Positions 35,144 to 42,538 of a stretch of DNA of 64,000 nt are shown piece by piece. The translations under genes were made by a program, and so were the position numbers. Every line of letters starts with the position of its first letter. The first letter of the stretch is position 1. The notes under the pieces are model-generated. The model searched no databases. It worked only from the letters and a program-made list of their open reading frames with translations, and had not been told where the DNA came from. This DNA is from JBJMQS01 sp045802605 (lineage in GTDB: Bacteria; Planctomycetota; Planctomycetia; Gemmatales; Gemmataceae). Location of the stretch: the NCBI GenBank assembly GCA_045802605.1, contig JBJMQS010000074.1, positions 93,081 to 157,080 on the forward strand, written 5' to 3'.

Positions 35144-36178
35144 TTATCCGAAGTTCACCCCCCCGATGTACCCCGGATCGTACGGCGTCAAGCCGCCGGC
35201 GCGGACGTAGGTCTTGCCATTGAAGTAGCGCAGCTCGCTGAGCACTCCCAGCACGAGCTCGTTGTTTCCATCGTGATCGGTATCCAATACGCCGACGCGC
35301 ATGCTGGCCCCGGAAGGCAATGCGTCGTCTTGCGTGAAGCTGCGAATCAGCCGGCCATCGCGGCCATCGTAGACATTGACGCGAGCGCCACTGCGTGGGC
35401 CGGTGCCAGTGACTACCTCGGCTTTGCCATCGCCATCGAGGTCGCCGGCGGCCACATTCACGCCGCTCGCGAGAGCCGCGTCGTAAGCGAAGAATTCGCG
35501 GATGATCGTGCCATCGTCGCCGGAGAAGACGCGGACGTGGGCCCCGCCCTTGCCGCCGGCGCCGGTGACAATGTCAGCCTTGCCGTCGCCATTGACGTCG
35601 GCCACCGCGACGCGGGCACCGACGAGGTATTTCGGATCGTAAGCGAAGAACTCGCGGATGAGATTCGTGTTCGGCCCCGGCGGAACGACAGTTGCGCCCG
35701 GAGCGGGAAACAACGCAGCGCCGTCGAAAACCTTGACATGCGAGCCGCCGGTGTCGCCAGCCCCGACGACGATATCCATCCGGCCATCGCCGTTCACATC
35801 GCCGGTGGCGACGTAGGCTCCGCCTTGGAACGACGGATCGTACGCATTGAAAGACAGAATTTTCTGACCCGAGACGCCATCGAAAACCTGGATGACCGAT
35901 TTCATGCCGGGGCCGGGCGCGGTGATGATGTCAGCGACGCCATCGCCGTTGATATCGCCTGTGGCGACGCGGACGCCGCCAATATAGCCCCGGCCGTTGT
36001 AGGCCGTGAAATCAAATGTTTTGCTGCCGGCCGCGTCGAACACGCGCACTTCGGCAGTATTTCCGGGATCGGTGCCGACCGCCATGATTTGCGTGGGCGT
36101 GGCATTTGGGACGATGCGATCGTCCAATCGTTCGACATCCGGGCGCGAGGGCTCCGCGGACGTACGCCTCTGGCTCAT
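35144..36178 (-). CDS. FG-GAP/VCBS-repeat protein with LDDR motif
   Basis: A 344-residue protein from ATG 36178 (GGGGGAC upstream). An open frame extends 405 bases further but reads into the pyrF side and has no family signal. Near the N-terminus is VERLDDRIVPNATP, a variant of the LEDRxTP motif. Then come about six repeats of 50-60 residues with DVNGDGKADIVTGAG calcium-binding loops, alternating with HVRVFSGDDGTIIREFFAYD; they should fold as an integrin-like beta-propeller. No classic signal peptide; likely exported through the same route as the other LEDR proteins. Confidence 0.85.
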   Translation of the reverse strand: MSQRRTSAEPSRPDVERLDDRIVPNATPTQIMAVGTDPGNTAEVRVFDAAGSKTFDFTAYNGRGYIGGVRVATGDINGDGVADIITAPGPGMKSVIQVFDGVSGQKILSFNAYDPSFQGGAYVATGDVNGDGRMDIVVGAGDTGGSHVKVFDGAALFPAPGATVVPPGPNTNLIREFFAYDPKYLVGARVAVADVNGDGKADIVTGAGGKGGAHVRVFSGDDGTIIREFFAYDAALASGVNVAAGDLDGDGKAEVVTGTGPRSGARVNVYDGRDGRLIRSFTQDDALPSGASMRVGVLDTDHDGNNELVLGVLSELRYFNGKTYVRAGGLTPYDPGYIGGVNFG

Positions 36179-36318
36179 GACCCTGTCCCCCAACAGTCGG
36201 CCTACTTCGCACAGGAATGGCGAGTGGCATAGCCAGATGGCGATGGCAGGGGAAGGGAAGTTGTTACAAAAACAGTGGTCAGTGTTCAGTGGCCGGTGGT
36301 TAGACAAGAGAAAACACT

Positions 36319-37164
36319 GTGGAACATTTTGCGGATCGGCTAGCGGCGGCGGTGCGGGTGAAGAACACTTCGCTCTGCGTGGGGATCGATCCACGCGTGG
36401 AATCATTGCCCACGAGCTTTCGCTTAACTGATGATGCCAAGGCCGTTGAGGATTTTTGTGTCCGCGTTCTAGAGTTGATCGGACCGCATGTCGGAGTCGT
36501 GAAGCCGCAGAGCGCGTTTTTCGAGATGTTGGGTCCACAGGGGCTCGCCGTGCAGCAATGGGTGATGGAACGCGCGACTGCACAAGGAGCTCTCACGATC
36601 CTCGACGCCAAGCGGGGGGATATCGCCTCGACCGCCTGCGCTTATGCGGACGCGGCATTTGATGTTTGGGATGCGGATGCGTTGACGGTGAATCCTTACT
36701 TGGGCCGGGATGGGGTGGAACCGTTCATCGAAAAGGCGCGCAAGGAGGGCCGCGGCATCTTCGTGTTAGTGCGAACGTCGAACCCTGGAGCGGGCATGTT
36801 CCAGGATCTCGATTGCGGCGGGCGGAAGTTGTATGAAGTGGTCGCCGATGAAGTCCGCAAGTGGTCGTGCGAGAACATTGGCAAGTGCGGATACGGAGAT
36901 GTTGGAGCGGTGGTCGGTGCGACTCACCCCGCGGAACTGAAAGCACTGCGCGAGCGAATGCCGGAAGTTTGGTTTTTGGTGCCGGGCTACGGGGCGCAAG
37001 GCGGTACGGCCGCGGATGTGCGGCCTGCATTTCGCGCGGATGGGCTCGGAGCGATTGTAAATAGTTCCCGTGGCGTGACGTTCCCGTTCAAGCCGGATGA
37101 TCAGAACTGGGAAGAGATGATTGTTGCCGCGGCGAAGAAAGCCGCTGAGGAACTAAAAATGTGA
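36319..37164 (+). CDS. pyrF: Orotidine 5'-phosphate decarboxylase
   Basis: A 281-residue enzyme that makes UMP, the last step of de novo pyrimidine synthesis. The length and sequence match the longer type-2 group. The catalytic motif is LDAKRGDI (residues 95-102, K98 and D96), preceded by VGIDPR and followed by VNPYLGRDGVEPF and the phosphate-binding NSSRG. Stands alone, divergent from the FG-GAP gene; its TGA abuts a family A palindrome. Confidence 0.95.
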   Translation: MEHFADRLAAAVRVKNTSLCVGIDPRVESLPTSFRLTDDAKAVEDFCVRVLELIGPHVGVVKPQSAFFEMLGPQGLAVQQWVMERATAQGALTILDAKRGDIASTACAYADAAFDVWDADALTVNPYLGRDGVEPFIEKARKEGRGIFVLVRTSNPGAGMFQDLDCGGRKLYEVVADEVRKWSCENIGKCGYGDVGAVVGATHPAELKALRERMPEVWFLVPGYGAQGGTAADVRPAFRADGLGAIVNSSRGVTFPFKPDDQNWEEMIVAAAKKAAEELKM

Positions 37165-37235
37165 ACCACAGAGACACAGAGAGCACAGAGAAAACAATTC
37201 TTGTTTTTCTCTGTGCTCTCTGTGTCTCTGTGGTT
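37165..37235. repeat. Palindromic element, family A, copy 3
   Basis: AACCACAGAGACACAGAGAG at the left is mirrored at the right by CTCTCTGTGTCTCTGTGGTT; arms of about 32 bases around a short loop. It begins directly after the pyrF stop and ends 8 bases before the next start codon, so the ribosome binding region of the next gene is inside or just after it. Confidence 0.9.
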
Positions 37236-37243
37236 AGTTGCTT

Positions 37244-38482
37244 ATGAACGAAACTTTCGACGTCATCGTGATTGGGGCGGGGGCAGCGGGCCTCATGGCC
37301 GCGATTCGCGCCGCGGAATTGGGCCGGCGCGTTTTGCTGCTCGAGAAAAACCGCAAACCCGGCGTCAAGATCCTCATGTCCGGCGGCACGCGGTGCAACG
37401 TCACCCATGCGTGCGATGAACGCGGCATCGTCGAAGCCTATGGGCCACCCGGCAAGTTTCTCTTCTCCGCACTCGCGGCCTTCAGCGTGCAGGGCACGCT
37501 GGATTTCTTCGAAGCGGAAGGCGTGCCGACCAAGATCGAACCCAACGGCAAAATCTTCCCGGTGAGCAACAAAGCCCTCGATGTGCTTAACGCTTTGCTG
37601 GCGCGATTGCAGCGATCGCCTGCCACGCTCGCTCTTGAAGAACCCGTGATCGATGTGAAACGCACCGAACAAGGATTTGATGTCTCCACACCACGCCGAA
37701 CCGTTTCGACCAAATCCGTGATTGTGACAACAGGTGGCAAAAGTTATCCCGGCAGCGGCACCACCGGCGATGGCTACCGCTGGCTTGCGGCGTTCGGCCA
37801 CACCATCGTGCCACCGCGGCCCGCATTGACGCCGATCAAATCATCGGCCCCCTGGATCGCGGAACTGCGCGGCGTGACGCTGCCGGACGTGACACTCACA
37901 CTTGGCGGCGTGACCGCAAAGCCCGTCACACGACGCGGTTCGCTATTGTTCGCGCACTTCGGATTGACCGGCCCCGTCGCGCTAGATTTGAGCCGATTGA
38001 TCAGCGGGCATCCCAAGCCTGCTGAGTTATCGCTGGCGATTGACTTGTCGTCAGATAACTCGGCTGAAGAAATTGATCGCTGGTTGCAGCAGCAATCCCT
38101 CGCTGAAGGGAAGAAGCAACTCGCCACAATCCTGACGGAGCGGCTGCCGCATCGAATTGCCGAACTCTTGCTGTCGCAAACGGCCCAAGCGATTGATCGG
38201 AAAGCGGCGGGACTGAGCAAAGTGGATCGCGCGGCATTGGTGCAATTGATGAAACGTTTGCCGGTACCCGCGACAGGCACGCTCGGCTTCGAGAAAGCTG
38301 AGGTCACCGCGGGTGGAGTGGCGTTAAACGAAGTCGATTCGCGCGACATGCAGAGCCGGCTGGTACCGGGCTTGTTCATTGCCGGTGAGTTGTTGGATTT
38401 GGATGGGCCGATCGGCGGCTACAACTTCCAGGCCGCCTGGAGCACCGGCTGGCTCGCGGGGCAGAACGCAGATAAGAATTAA
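37244..38482 (+). CDS. BaiN/HI0933-type NAD(P)/FAD-dependent oxidoreductase
   Basis: A 412-residue flavoprotein; ATG 37244, with a TTG two codons earlier as alternative. FAD-binding VIVIGAGAAGLMAAIRAAELG, then KPGVKILMSGGTRCNVTHA, GKIFPVSNKALDVLNALL, TTGGKSYPGSGTTGDGY, and the C-terminal GVALNEVDSRDMQSRLVPGL and DGPIGGYNFQAAWSTGW. All are family marks. The substrate in most bacteria is unknown. Start follows the palindrome; its TAA stop lies in the next family A element. Confidence 0.93.
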   Translation: MNETFDVIVIGAGAAGLMAAIRAAELGRRVLLLEKNRKPGVKILMSGGTRCNVTHACDERGIVEAYGPPGKFLFSALAAFSVQGTLDFFEAEGVPTKIEPNGKIFPVSNKALDVLNALLARLQRSPATLALEEPVIDVKRTEQGFDVSTPRRTVSTKSVIVTTGGKSYPGSGTTGDGYRWLAAFGHTIVPPRPALTPIKSSAPWIAELRGVTLPDVTLTLGGVTAKPVTRRGSLLFAHFGLTGPVALDLSRLISGHPKPAELSLAIDLSSDNSAEEIDRWLQQQSLAEGKKQLATILTERLPHRIAELLLSQTAQAIDRKAAGLSKVDRAALVQLMKRLPVPATGTLGFEKAEVTAGGVALNEVDSRDMQSRLVPGLFIAGELLDLDGPIGGYNFQAAWSTGWLAGQNADKN

Positions 38483-38563
38483 CCACAGAGTACGCAGAGA
38501 GCGCTGAGAATACCAAATTCATGTTTTGGTTTTCTCAGCGCTCTCTGCGTACTCTGCGGTTAA
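38479..38563. repeat. Palindromic element, family A, copy 4
   Basis: Arms 38479-38517 and 38524-38563 mirror each other with a few mismatches and contain the same TACGCAGAGAGCGCTGAGAA core as copy 1. The left TAA ends the flavoprotein gene. It separates that gene from the convergent Cys-rich gene. Confidence 0.9.
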
Positions 38564-38574
38564 TTCCTATTTAT

Positions 38575-38841
38575 TTAGTCTTTCTTTTCGCAACATGAGC
38601 CGGTCTTGTGTTCGCAGCAGCTCGTGTCACTGTCCGTCACTTCATGACACTTGCCGGTGCACTCGCCGCTTTCGCTGCAGCAACTCTTTTTGGCGTTGAG
38701 CTTCGCTTGGCAGCAACTGGGACGCTCGGCCGAGATCACTGCCGTCGGCGCATAGTCTTTGTTGCCAAAGGTGGCGTAGGCGTAGTAGCCCGTCAGACTG
38801 AACATACCGGCGACGAGAAACGCAACGAAGGTGCGAGCCAT
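38575..38841 (-). CDS. Small exported Cys-rich protein
   Basis: An 88-residue protein; AGGAG lies 7 bases before the ATG. Residues 5-22 are hydrophobic (FVAFLVAGMFSLTGYYAY), a signal peptide or anchor. The remaining part has 10 Cys, mostly as CC pairs (PSCCQAK, KSCCSES, GECTGKCHE, TSCCEHK, GSCCEKK) plus two His. This pattern suggests a periplasmic thiolate metal site, perhaps for Cu, Zn or Cd, or disulfide cross-links. Not a family I recognise. It lies after a membrane kinase gene on the same strand. Confidence 0.7.
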   Translation of the reverse strand: MARTFVAFLVAGMFSLTGYYAYATFGNKDYAPTAVISAERPSCCQAKLNAKKSCCSESGECTGKCHEVTDSDTSCCEHKTGSCCEKKD

Positions 38842-38868
38842 GGGAATCTCCTGATTTCGCGGGCGGAA

Positions 38869-40098
38869 TTAGCGGTTACCGGAGCGGACGACGGCAGTCG
38901 GGCCTTGCAGCCAACGGCCGGCCAAGGCTCCAAGGCCACAGCCTAGCATAACCACCACGGCGACCAGGGACCAGCCCAACGAGATATGATGATGCCGCCG
39001 CTCGGGAAGTGTCATGGTGAGGACAGAACTGGGAGCGGGCAAAAGCGGTTCGCTCGAAGCCGGAGCACTCACCGGCAGCCAGGGCGTCAGTGCCTCGGCG
39101 GCGGCGGCCGCGGATTCATAGCGCTCGTCCGGATCTTTCGCCATCATCTTGTCGATGACGAGCGCCAAACCGGGCGGAACGTCTGGGCGAAGTTGCCGCA
39201 CGGGGGTTGGCTTGCGCGACCGATGCGCGATCATCTTGTCCGAAGGGCTGCCTTCGGGAAATGGCGATCGGCCTGTGAGCAAGAAATAGAGCGTGCCGCC
39301 AAGAGCATAGATGTCGCAGCGCAGATCAACGGCATGGCTATCGCGCGTCTGTTCGGGGGCGACGTAGTCGGCAGTCCCGAGCACGTTGTTGCCGTCGAAG
39401 CGGCGCGTGAGATGGTCGCCAGTCTCTTCGGTGAAGCGTGCGAGACCGAGATCGACGAGCTTGACCAAGCCGACTTTGTCCACAAGAAAGTTGCTGGGCT
39501 TCACGTCGCGGTGGATGAGTCCCGCTTCGTGGGCATACTGTAGGCCATCGGCTCCCTGGCGAATGTAATCACACGCCTGCTCAATGCCAAGTGGCCCTTC
39601 TTCGCGCACCAAGCGGTGCAAGTCGCGGCCCTCGATGTATTCCATCACCAGATAGTGCAGGCCATTTTCTGAATCGACGTCGAACGCGCGCACGATATGC
39701 GGATGATCCAGTGTCGCCGCGGCGCGGGCTTCGCGCAGAAAGCGACCGAGCAGTCCCGGGTCTTTCGCGCGGTCGGTCGGAAGCACTTTGACCGCGGCCC
39801 GGCGCTTCAGTTGCGGGTGTTCGCAGAGAAAAACCTGGCCCATGCCGCCGGCGCCGATTCGATCGAGGACGCGGTATTTGCCGATTGTGAAGCCGCGGAA
39901 TTTGCCTTTGAGCAACTGGTCAGCCTGAAACTTGGTCAAGCGGCCGGCCGTGACGAAGGACTCTGCAAGTTCAGATGGTTTGCCATGAATGGCAACGGAG
40001 CCTGGCCCTTTGAGGAATTCCTCGACCTGATCGTTGGGGAGAAGCTGACTGCGCTGCAGCAGTTTCAGGAATTCATCGGTTGTCGCCGGGGCCGGCAT
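38869..40098 (-). CDS. Ser/Thr protein kinase with C-terminal membrane anchor
   Basis: A 409-residue kinase (ATG 40098; an ATG 33 bases upstream is an alternative). Residues 1-70 form a planctomycete leader with LVTAGRLTKFQADQLLKGK in sense, found before many such kinases. Kinase motifs: IGAGGMGQVF (81-90), AVK (K104), HRDVKPSN (D198), DLGLA in place of DFGLA (216-220), GTADYVAPEQ. One transmembrane helix near residues 375-398 precedes a short outer tail. Substrate unknown. Confidence 0.92.
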   Translation of the reverse strand: MPAPATTDEFLKLLQRSQLLPNDQVEEFLKGPGSVAIHGKPSELAESFVTAGRLTKFQADQLLKGKFRGFTIGKYRVLDRIGAGGMGQVFLCEHPQLKRRAAVKVLPTDRAKDPGLLGRFLREARAAATLDHPHIVRAFDVDSENGLHYLVMEYIEGRDLHRLVREEGPLGIEQACDYIRQGADGLQYAHEAGLIHRDVKPSNFLVDKVGLVKLVDLGLARFTEETGDHLTRRFDGNNVLGTADYVAPEQTRDSHAVDLRCDIYALGGTLYFLLTGRSPFPEGSPSDKMIAHRSRKPTPVRQLRPDVPPGLALVIDKMMAKDPDERYESAAAAAEALTPWLPVSAPASSEPLLPAPSSVLTMTLPERRHHHISLGWSLVAVVVMLGCGLGALAGRWLQGPTAVVRSGNR

Positions 40099-40217
40099 AA
40101 TCGCACTCGTGGGGACGGGCCGAGGATGCAACGACCCCGCGAAAGGGGCGCAGTCCGTCGTCTGAGCGAATATAGGTCACAAATCGAGAGGATGACAACT
40201 CGGTGAAGATGTGAACG

Positions 40218-40249
40218 AAGCGGCCGGCGTCGTAAGATGCCGGCCGCTT
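40218..40249 (-). terminator. Hairpin after the Hcp gene
   Basis: Perfect 11-base arms AAGCGGCCGGC (40218-40228) and 40239-40249 with a 10-base loop, 22 bases past the Hcp stop on the minus strand. GC-rich, without a clear T-tract. Confidence 0.6.
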
Positions 40250-40271
40250 GTCGTTGGTTACGCGAAGAAGT

Positions 40272-40754
40272 CTATTTCCCTGCGGGAGCCAAATCCCATT
40301 GCGCGCGCTCTGGCTTGTCAGCGTCTGGGTTGACGGGGCCTGTCGTCTTGAATTTAATCTGGGTGAAGTTCAGGCTCAAAGATTCCATGGGTTTGCGTTG
40401 GTCATCTCCCCCATGACCTGAAACGTTGTAGTTGGAAACCATGGTGCCTTCCAATTCAATTTCCATGTAACTCGTCTCGACCTTGCCCTCTTTCTTTGTG
40501 AAGACGATTTTTACCTTTTTGCCTTCGCCCCGAAGGGATGCTTGAAAAAGGCCCGTGGATGCATTGTCCTGCGGCTTGGTCACAACGATTTCCGAAACGC
40601 TCGGCACGTTCGACTCACGGTTGGTCCCGCGTCCCGTCGGATTTGTTACCCTTCGATTTGTGCCCATCTGCGCACTGTAGAGTTCGATCCAGCCGATGTA
40701 CCCCGGCGCCGTCACCTCGCCTTTGACGCCTTCGAATTGCATGTAGATTGGCAT
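40272..40754 (-). CDS. Hcp family protein (type VI secretion tube-like), orphan
   Basis: A 160-residue protein. AAGGAG precedes ATG 40754. The sequence MPIYMQFEGVKGEVTAPGYI then GWIELYSAQMG, FTKKEGKVETSYMEIELEGT and ESLSLNFTQIKFK is the Hcp fold, whose hexameric rings form the inner tube of type VI secretion or serve as effectors. No other type VI gene (tss, vgrG, clpV) is in this window, so it is an orphan Hcp. It may work with a system elsewhere or have another role. Confidence 0.88.
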   Translation of the reverse strand: MPIYMQFEGVKGEVTAPGYIGWIELYSAQMGTNRRVTNPTGRGTNRESNVPSVSEIVVTKPQDNASTGLFQASLRGEGKKVKIVFTKKEGKVETSYMEIELEGTMVSNYNVSGHGGDDQRKPMESLSLNFTQIKFKTTGPVNPDADKPERAQWDLAPAGK

Positions 40755-40848
40755 AGCGGAGTCTCCTTGGCGCCGCGCGGGCAGCCGAGTCCAGCAAAGA
40801 CCGATGCAGATCATAGTTACGCTGGCGAAGAGCCTGAGGCAACGAAAA

Positions 40849-41748
40849 TCACTCGTCGGACAAAACGGGCTGCGCTTTGCGCTTCGAAGATGCCAACCAA
40901 CCCAGAATTTCCGGCTTCGCCGCGGCGACTTGCTCCGATGTCCAGCGCGGCTGCGGCGTGCGCACCAGTTCAGCCACCTTGCTTGCCAGCCGGGACGAAT
41001 ACATCGCCCCTATATGCTGTACGAAGATGGTCTCGGCCCGGATTCCTTGTTTTTGCAAATCCGGCGTCCACTGGCAGTCGCGGCGGACGATCCCGTCACC
41101 TTTCCAAGTGCAAACTGCTACCAAACAAACAAATTCGACCTCATCGGGCACGCGCTTCTCGCCGCGGAGATTGTTGGCGGCCGACCGCGATTCTTTCGTC
41201 AGTGAGCGGATGAAAGGCACTTGCGCGGACCGCACTCCGTGGGAAAGGACGGTCCATTCGGAACCGCCGTTCGGAGCGCAAACCTGCACGACTTTGGTCA
41301 CTCCGCCGCCGTGCGGCTGATCTTCGACAAATTGCCGGGCGATGACCCCACCCGCCGAATAGCCGACCAGCACCACCTCGGGGTAACCTGCTTCGCACAA
41401 TGACCGTATGGCACGGTACAAATCGGGTGTCCGGGCGACATCGTCGAGCGGAATTGATTGGGCGTAGTGAAAGGCATACACATCCGCCTCGGCGGAAAGG
41501 GCTTTCACCACCGGCGCCTCCGGCTTCTCCCAGTAACACGGCTCCGCCCGCCGCACGGCCTCTTCACTGACAGGCTGCAAGCGCAATCCGTGGAGCAGCA
41601 CGACAGCCCGGCCAATGCCCGGGCTTCGCCGTGGCGACTCGGCACCATCCATCGCCGCGACCGGCCCCGGCGCGAGCCGCTCGAAGCGCGTCTCCACCGG
41701 CGTGGGTGTGGCGAGCAGCCAAGCCGAGAGTAGTAGGACTGAGTCCAA
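40849..41748 (-). CDS. Exported alpha/beta hydrolase, lipase-like
   Basis: A 299-residue protein if translation begins at the TTG at 41748, which has GGAGG five bases upstream and is followed directly by a signal-like stretch (LDSVLLLSAWLLATPTPVE). An upstream ATG at 41904 adds 52 non-conserved residues. The oxyanion-hole region is VVLLHGL and the nucleophile elbow is VGYSAGG (near residue 145), with a likely catalytic His in FVQHIGAMYS. Resembles triacylglycerol lipase/PGAP1-like hydrolases. Substrate unknown. Confidence 0.75.
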   Translation of the reverse strand: MDSVLLLSAWLLATPTPVETRFERLAPGPVAAMDGAESPRRSPGIGRAVVLLHGLRLQPVSEEAVRRAEPCYWEKPEAPVVKALSAEADVYAFHYAQSIPLDDVARTPDLYRAIRSLCEAGYPEVVLVGYSAGGVIARQFVEDQPHGGGVTKVVQVCAPNGGSEWTVLSHGVRSAQVPFIRSLTKESRSAANNLRGEKRVPDEVEFVCLVAVCTWKGDGIVRRDCQWTPDLQKQGIRAETIFVQHIGAMYSSRLASKVAELVRTPQPRWTSEQVAAAKPEILGWLASSKRKAQPVLSDE

Positions 41749-41916
41749 GGAGGCCTCCGAAACTGCCGTGAAATAGCGAGGACGTGCCGGAGAGGTCAAG
41801 AGAAGAATGGATTGAACCGTTCGTGTCGTACGAAAATGCTGGCTACCAACCGGAAGCGAGTTGTCGCAGTACCGTCGCCACCGACTGCCGATCAATTGGG
41901 TCAAGCATACCGCAGT

Positions 41917-42135
41917 TCACCGCTCTGATAGTTGGTCGTAGATGGCATCGCTGTCGGCGTAGCCTCCTCCGAATTCCGTTGTCACTGATCGCTCCCAATC
42001 CACGTCACTTTCAGTCTGGCCAAACAAAACGATGACGCGGACTGATTGCCCCGCCGGGATGTTGCGGGCAACATCGGCTGGAACTAGCAGTGTTTGATCG
42101 GGTTTCAATTCAGTTTGAAACTCGACAGCGTTCAC
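41917..42135 (-). CDS. Small AbrB-like antitoxin-like protein
   Basis: A 72-residue protein beginning at a GTG with GAGGTG upstream. TLLVPADVARNIPAGQSVRVIVLF looks like the swapped-hairpin/AbrB-type strand pair of antitoxins, and the C-terminus DYxxLSER-like part (SDAIYDQLSER) resembles toxin-binding tails. No toxin gene follows on this strand, so it is solitary here. Confidence 0.6.
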   Translation of the reverse strand: MNAVEFQTELKPDQTLLVPADVARNIPAGQSVRVIVLFGQTESDVDWERSVTTEFGGGYADSDAIYDQLSER

Positions 42136-42185
42136 TGATCACCTCGCAAACATTCTACCCAATCAAAGGGAATAATAGACTTTGC

Positions 42186-42473
42186 TCACCTGATCCTGTT
42201 ATGCCATCTGACTATCAACGCAAAAACACCGGCGGCCAAAGGGCCGGCGCACCAAAATCCAAAAACTTCGGCCTTCAAAAATGCAAACGCCGACAACCCA
42301 CCGACAAGAAAGGATAGCGATCCTAGCAGCGTGCCGGTAACCGGGTGTGTGTGGAGGAATGCGCCGAGCGCACCTACTCCTGTTATGACAATGATGAAAA
42401 AAATGGCACAGGCGTCTACGTAACGAAGAGCCGCCCCGGGACTCGATGCAAGCAAGATGTGGTCTGTCATCAT
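42186..42473 (-). CDS. Hypothetical membrane protein
   Basis: A 95-residue protein with three hydrophobic helices (DACAIFFIIVITGVGALGAF, TLLGSLSFLVGGLSAFAFL, FGFWCAGPLAAGVFALIV). Family not recognised. It lies between the antitoxin-like gene and the GH57 gene on the same strand; base use is less GC-rich than its neighbours. Confidence 0.55.
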   Translation of the reverse strand: MMTDHILLASSPGAALRYVDACAIFFIIVITGVGALGAFLHTHPVTGTLLGSLSFLVGGLSAFAFLKAEVFGFWCAGPLAAGVFALIVRWHNRIR

Positions 42474-42538
42474 TTTCGTCTCTTCGCTCGCTTGCTTCTG
42501 TTTCCAGGTCTATTATGGCCCAATGAAAGGATTGTTTG

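Noticed and set aside
36179..36583. N-terminal extension of the FG-GAP gene
   Set aside because: The frame is open for 405 more bases, but it reads into pyrF on the opposite strand and lacks conserved residues; the LDDR motif needs the later start.
40272..41748. Hcp plus lipase-like gene as a type VI effector pair
   Set aside because: They are adjacent, but the hydrolase has its own signal-like N-terminus, there is no VgrG or adaptor, and adjacency alone is weak.
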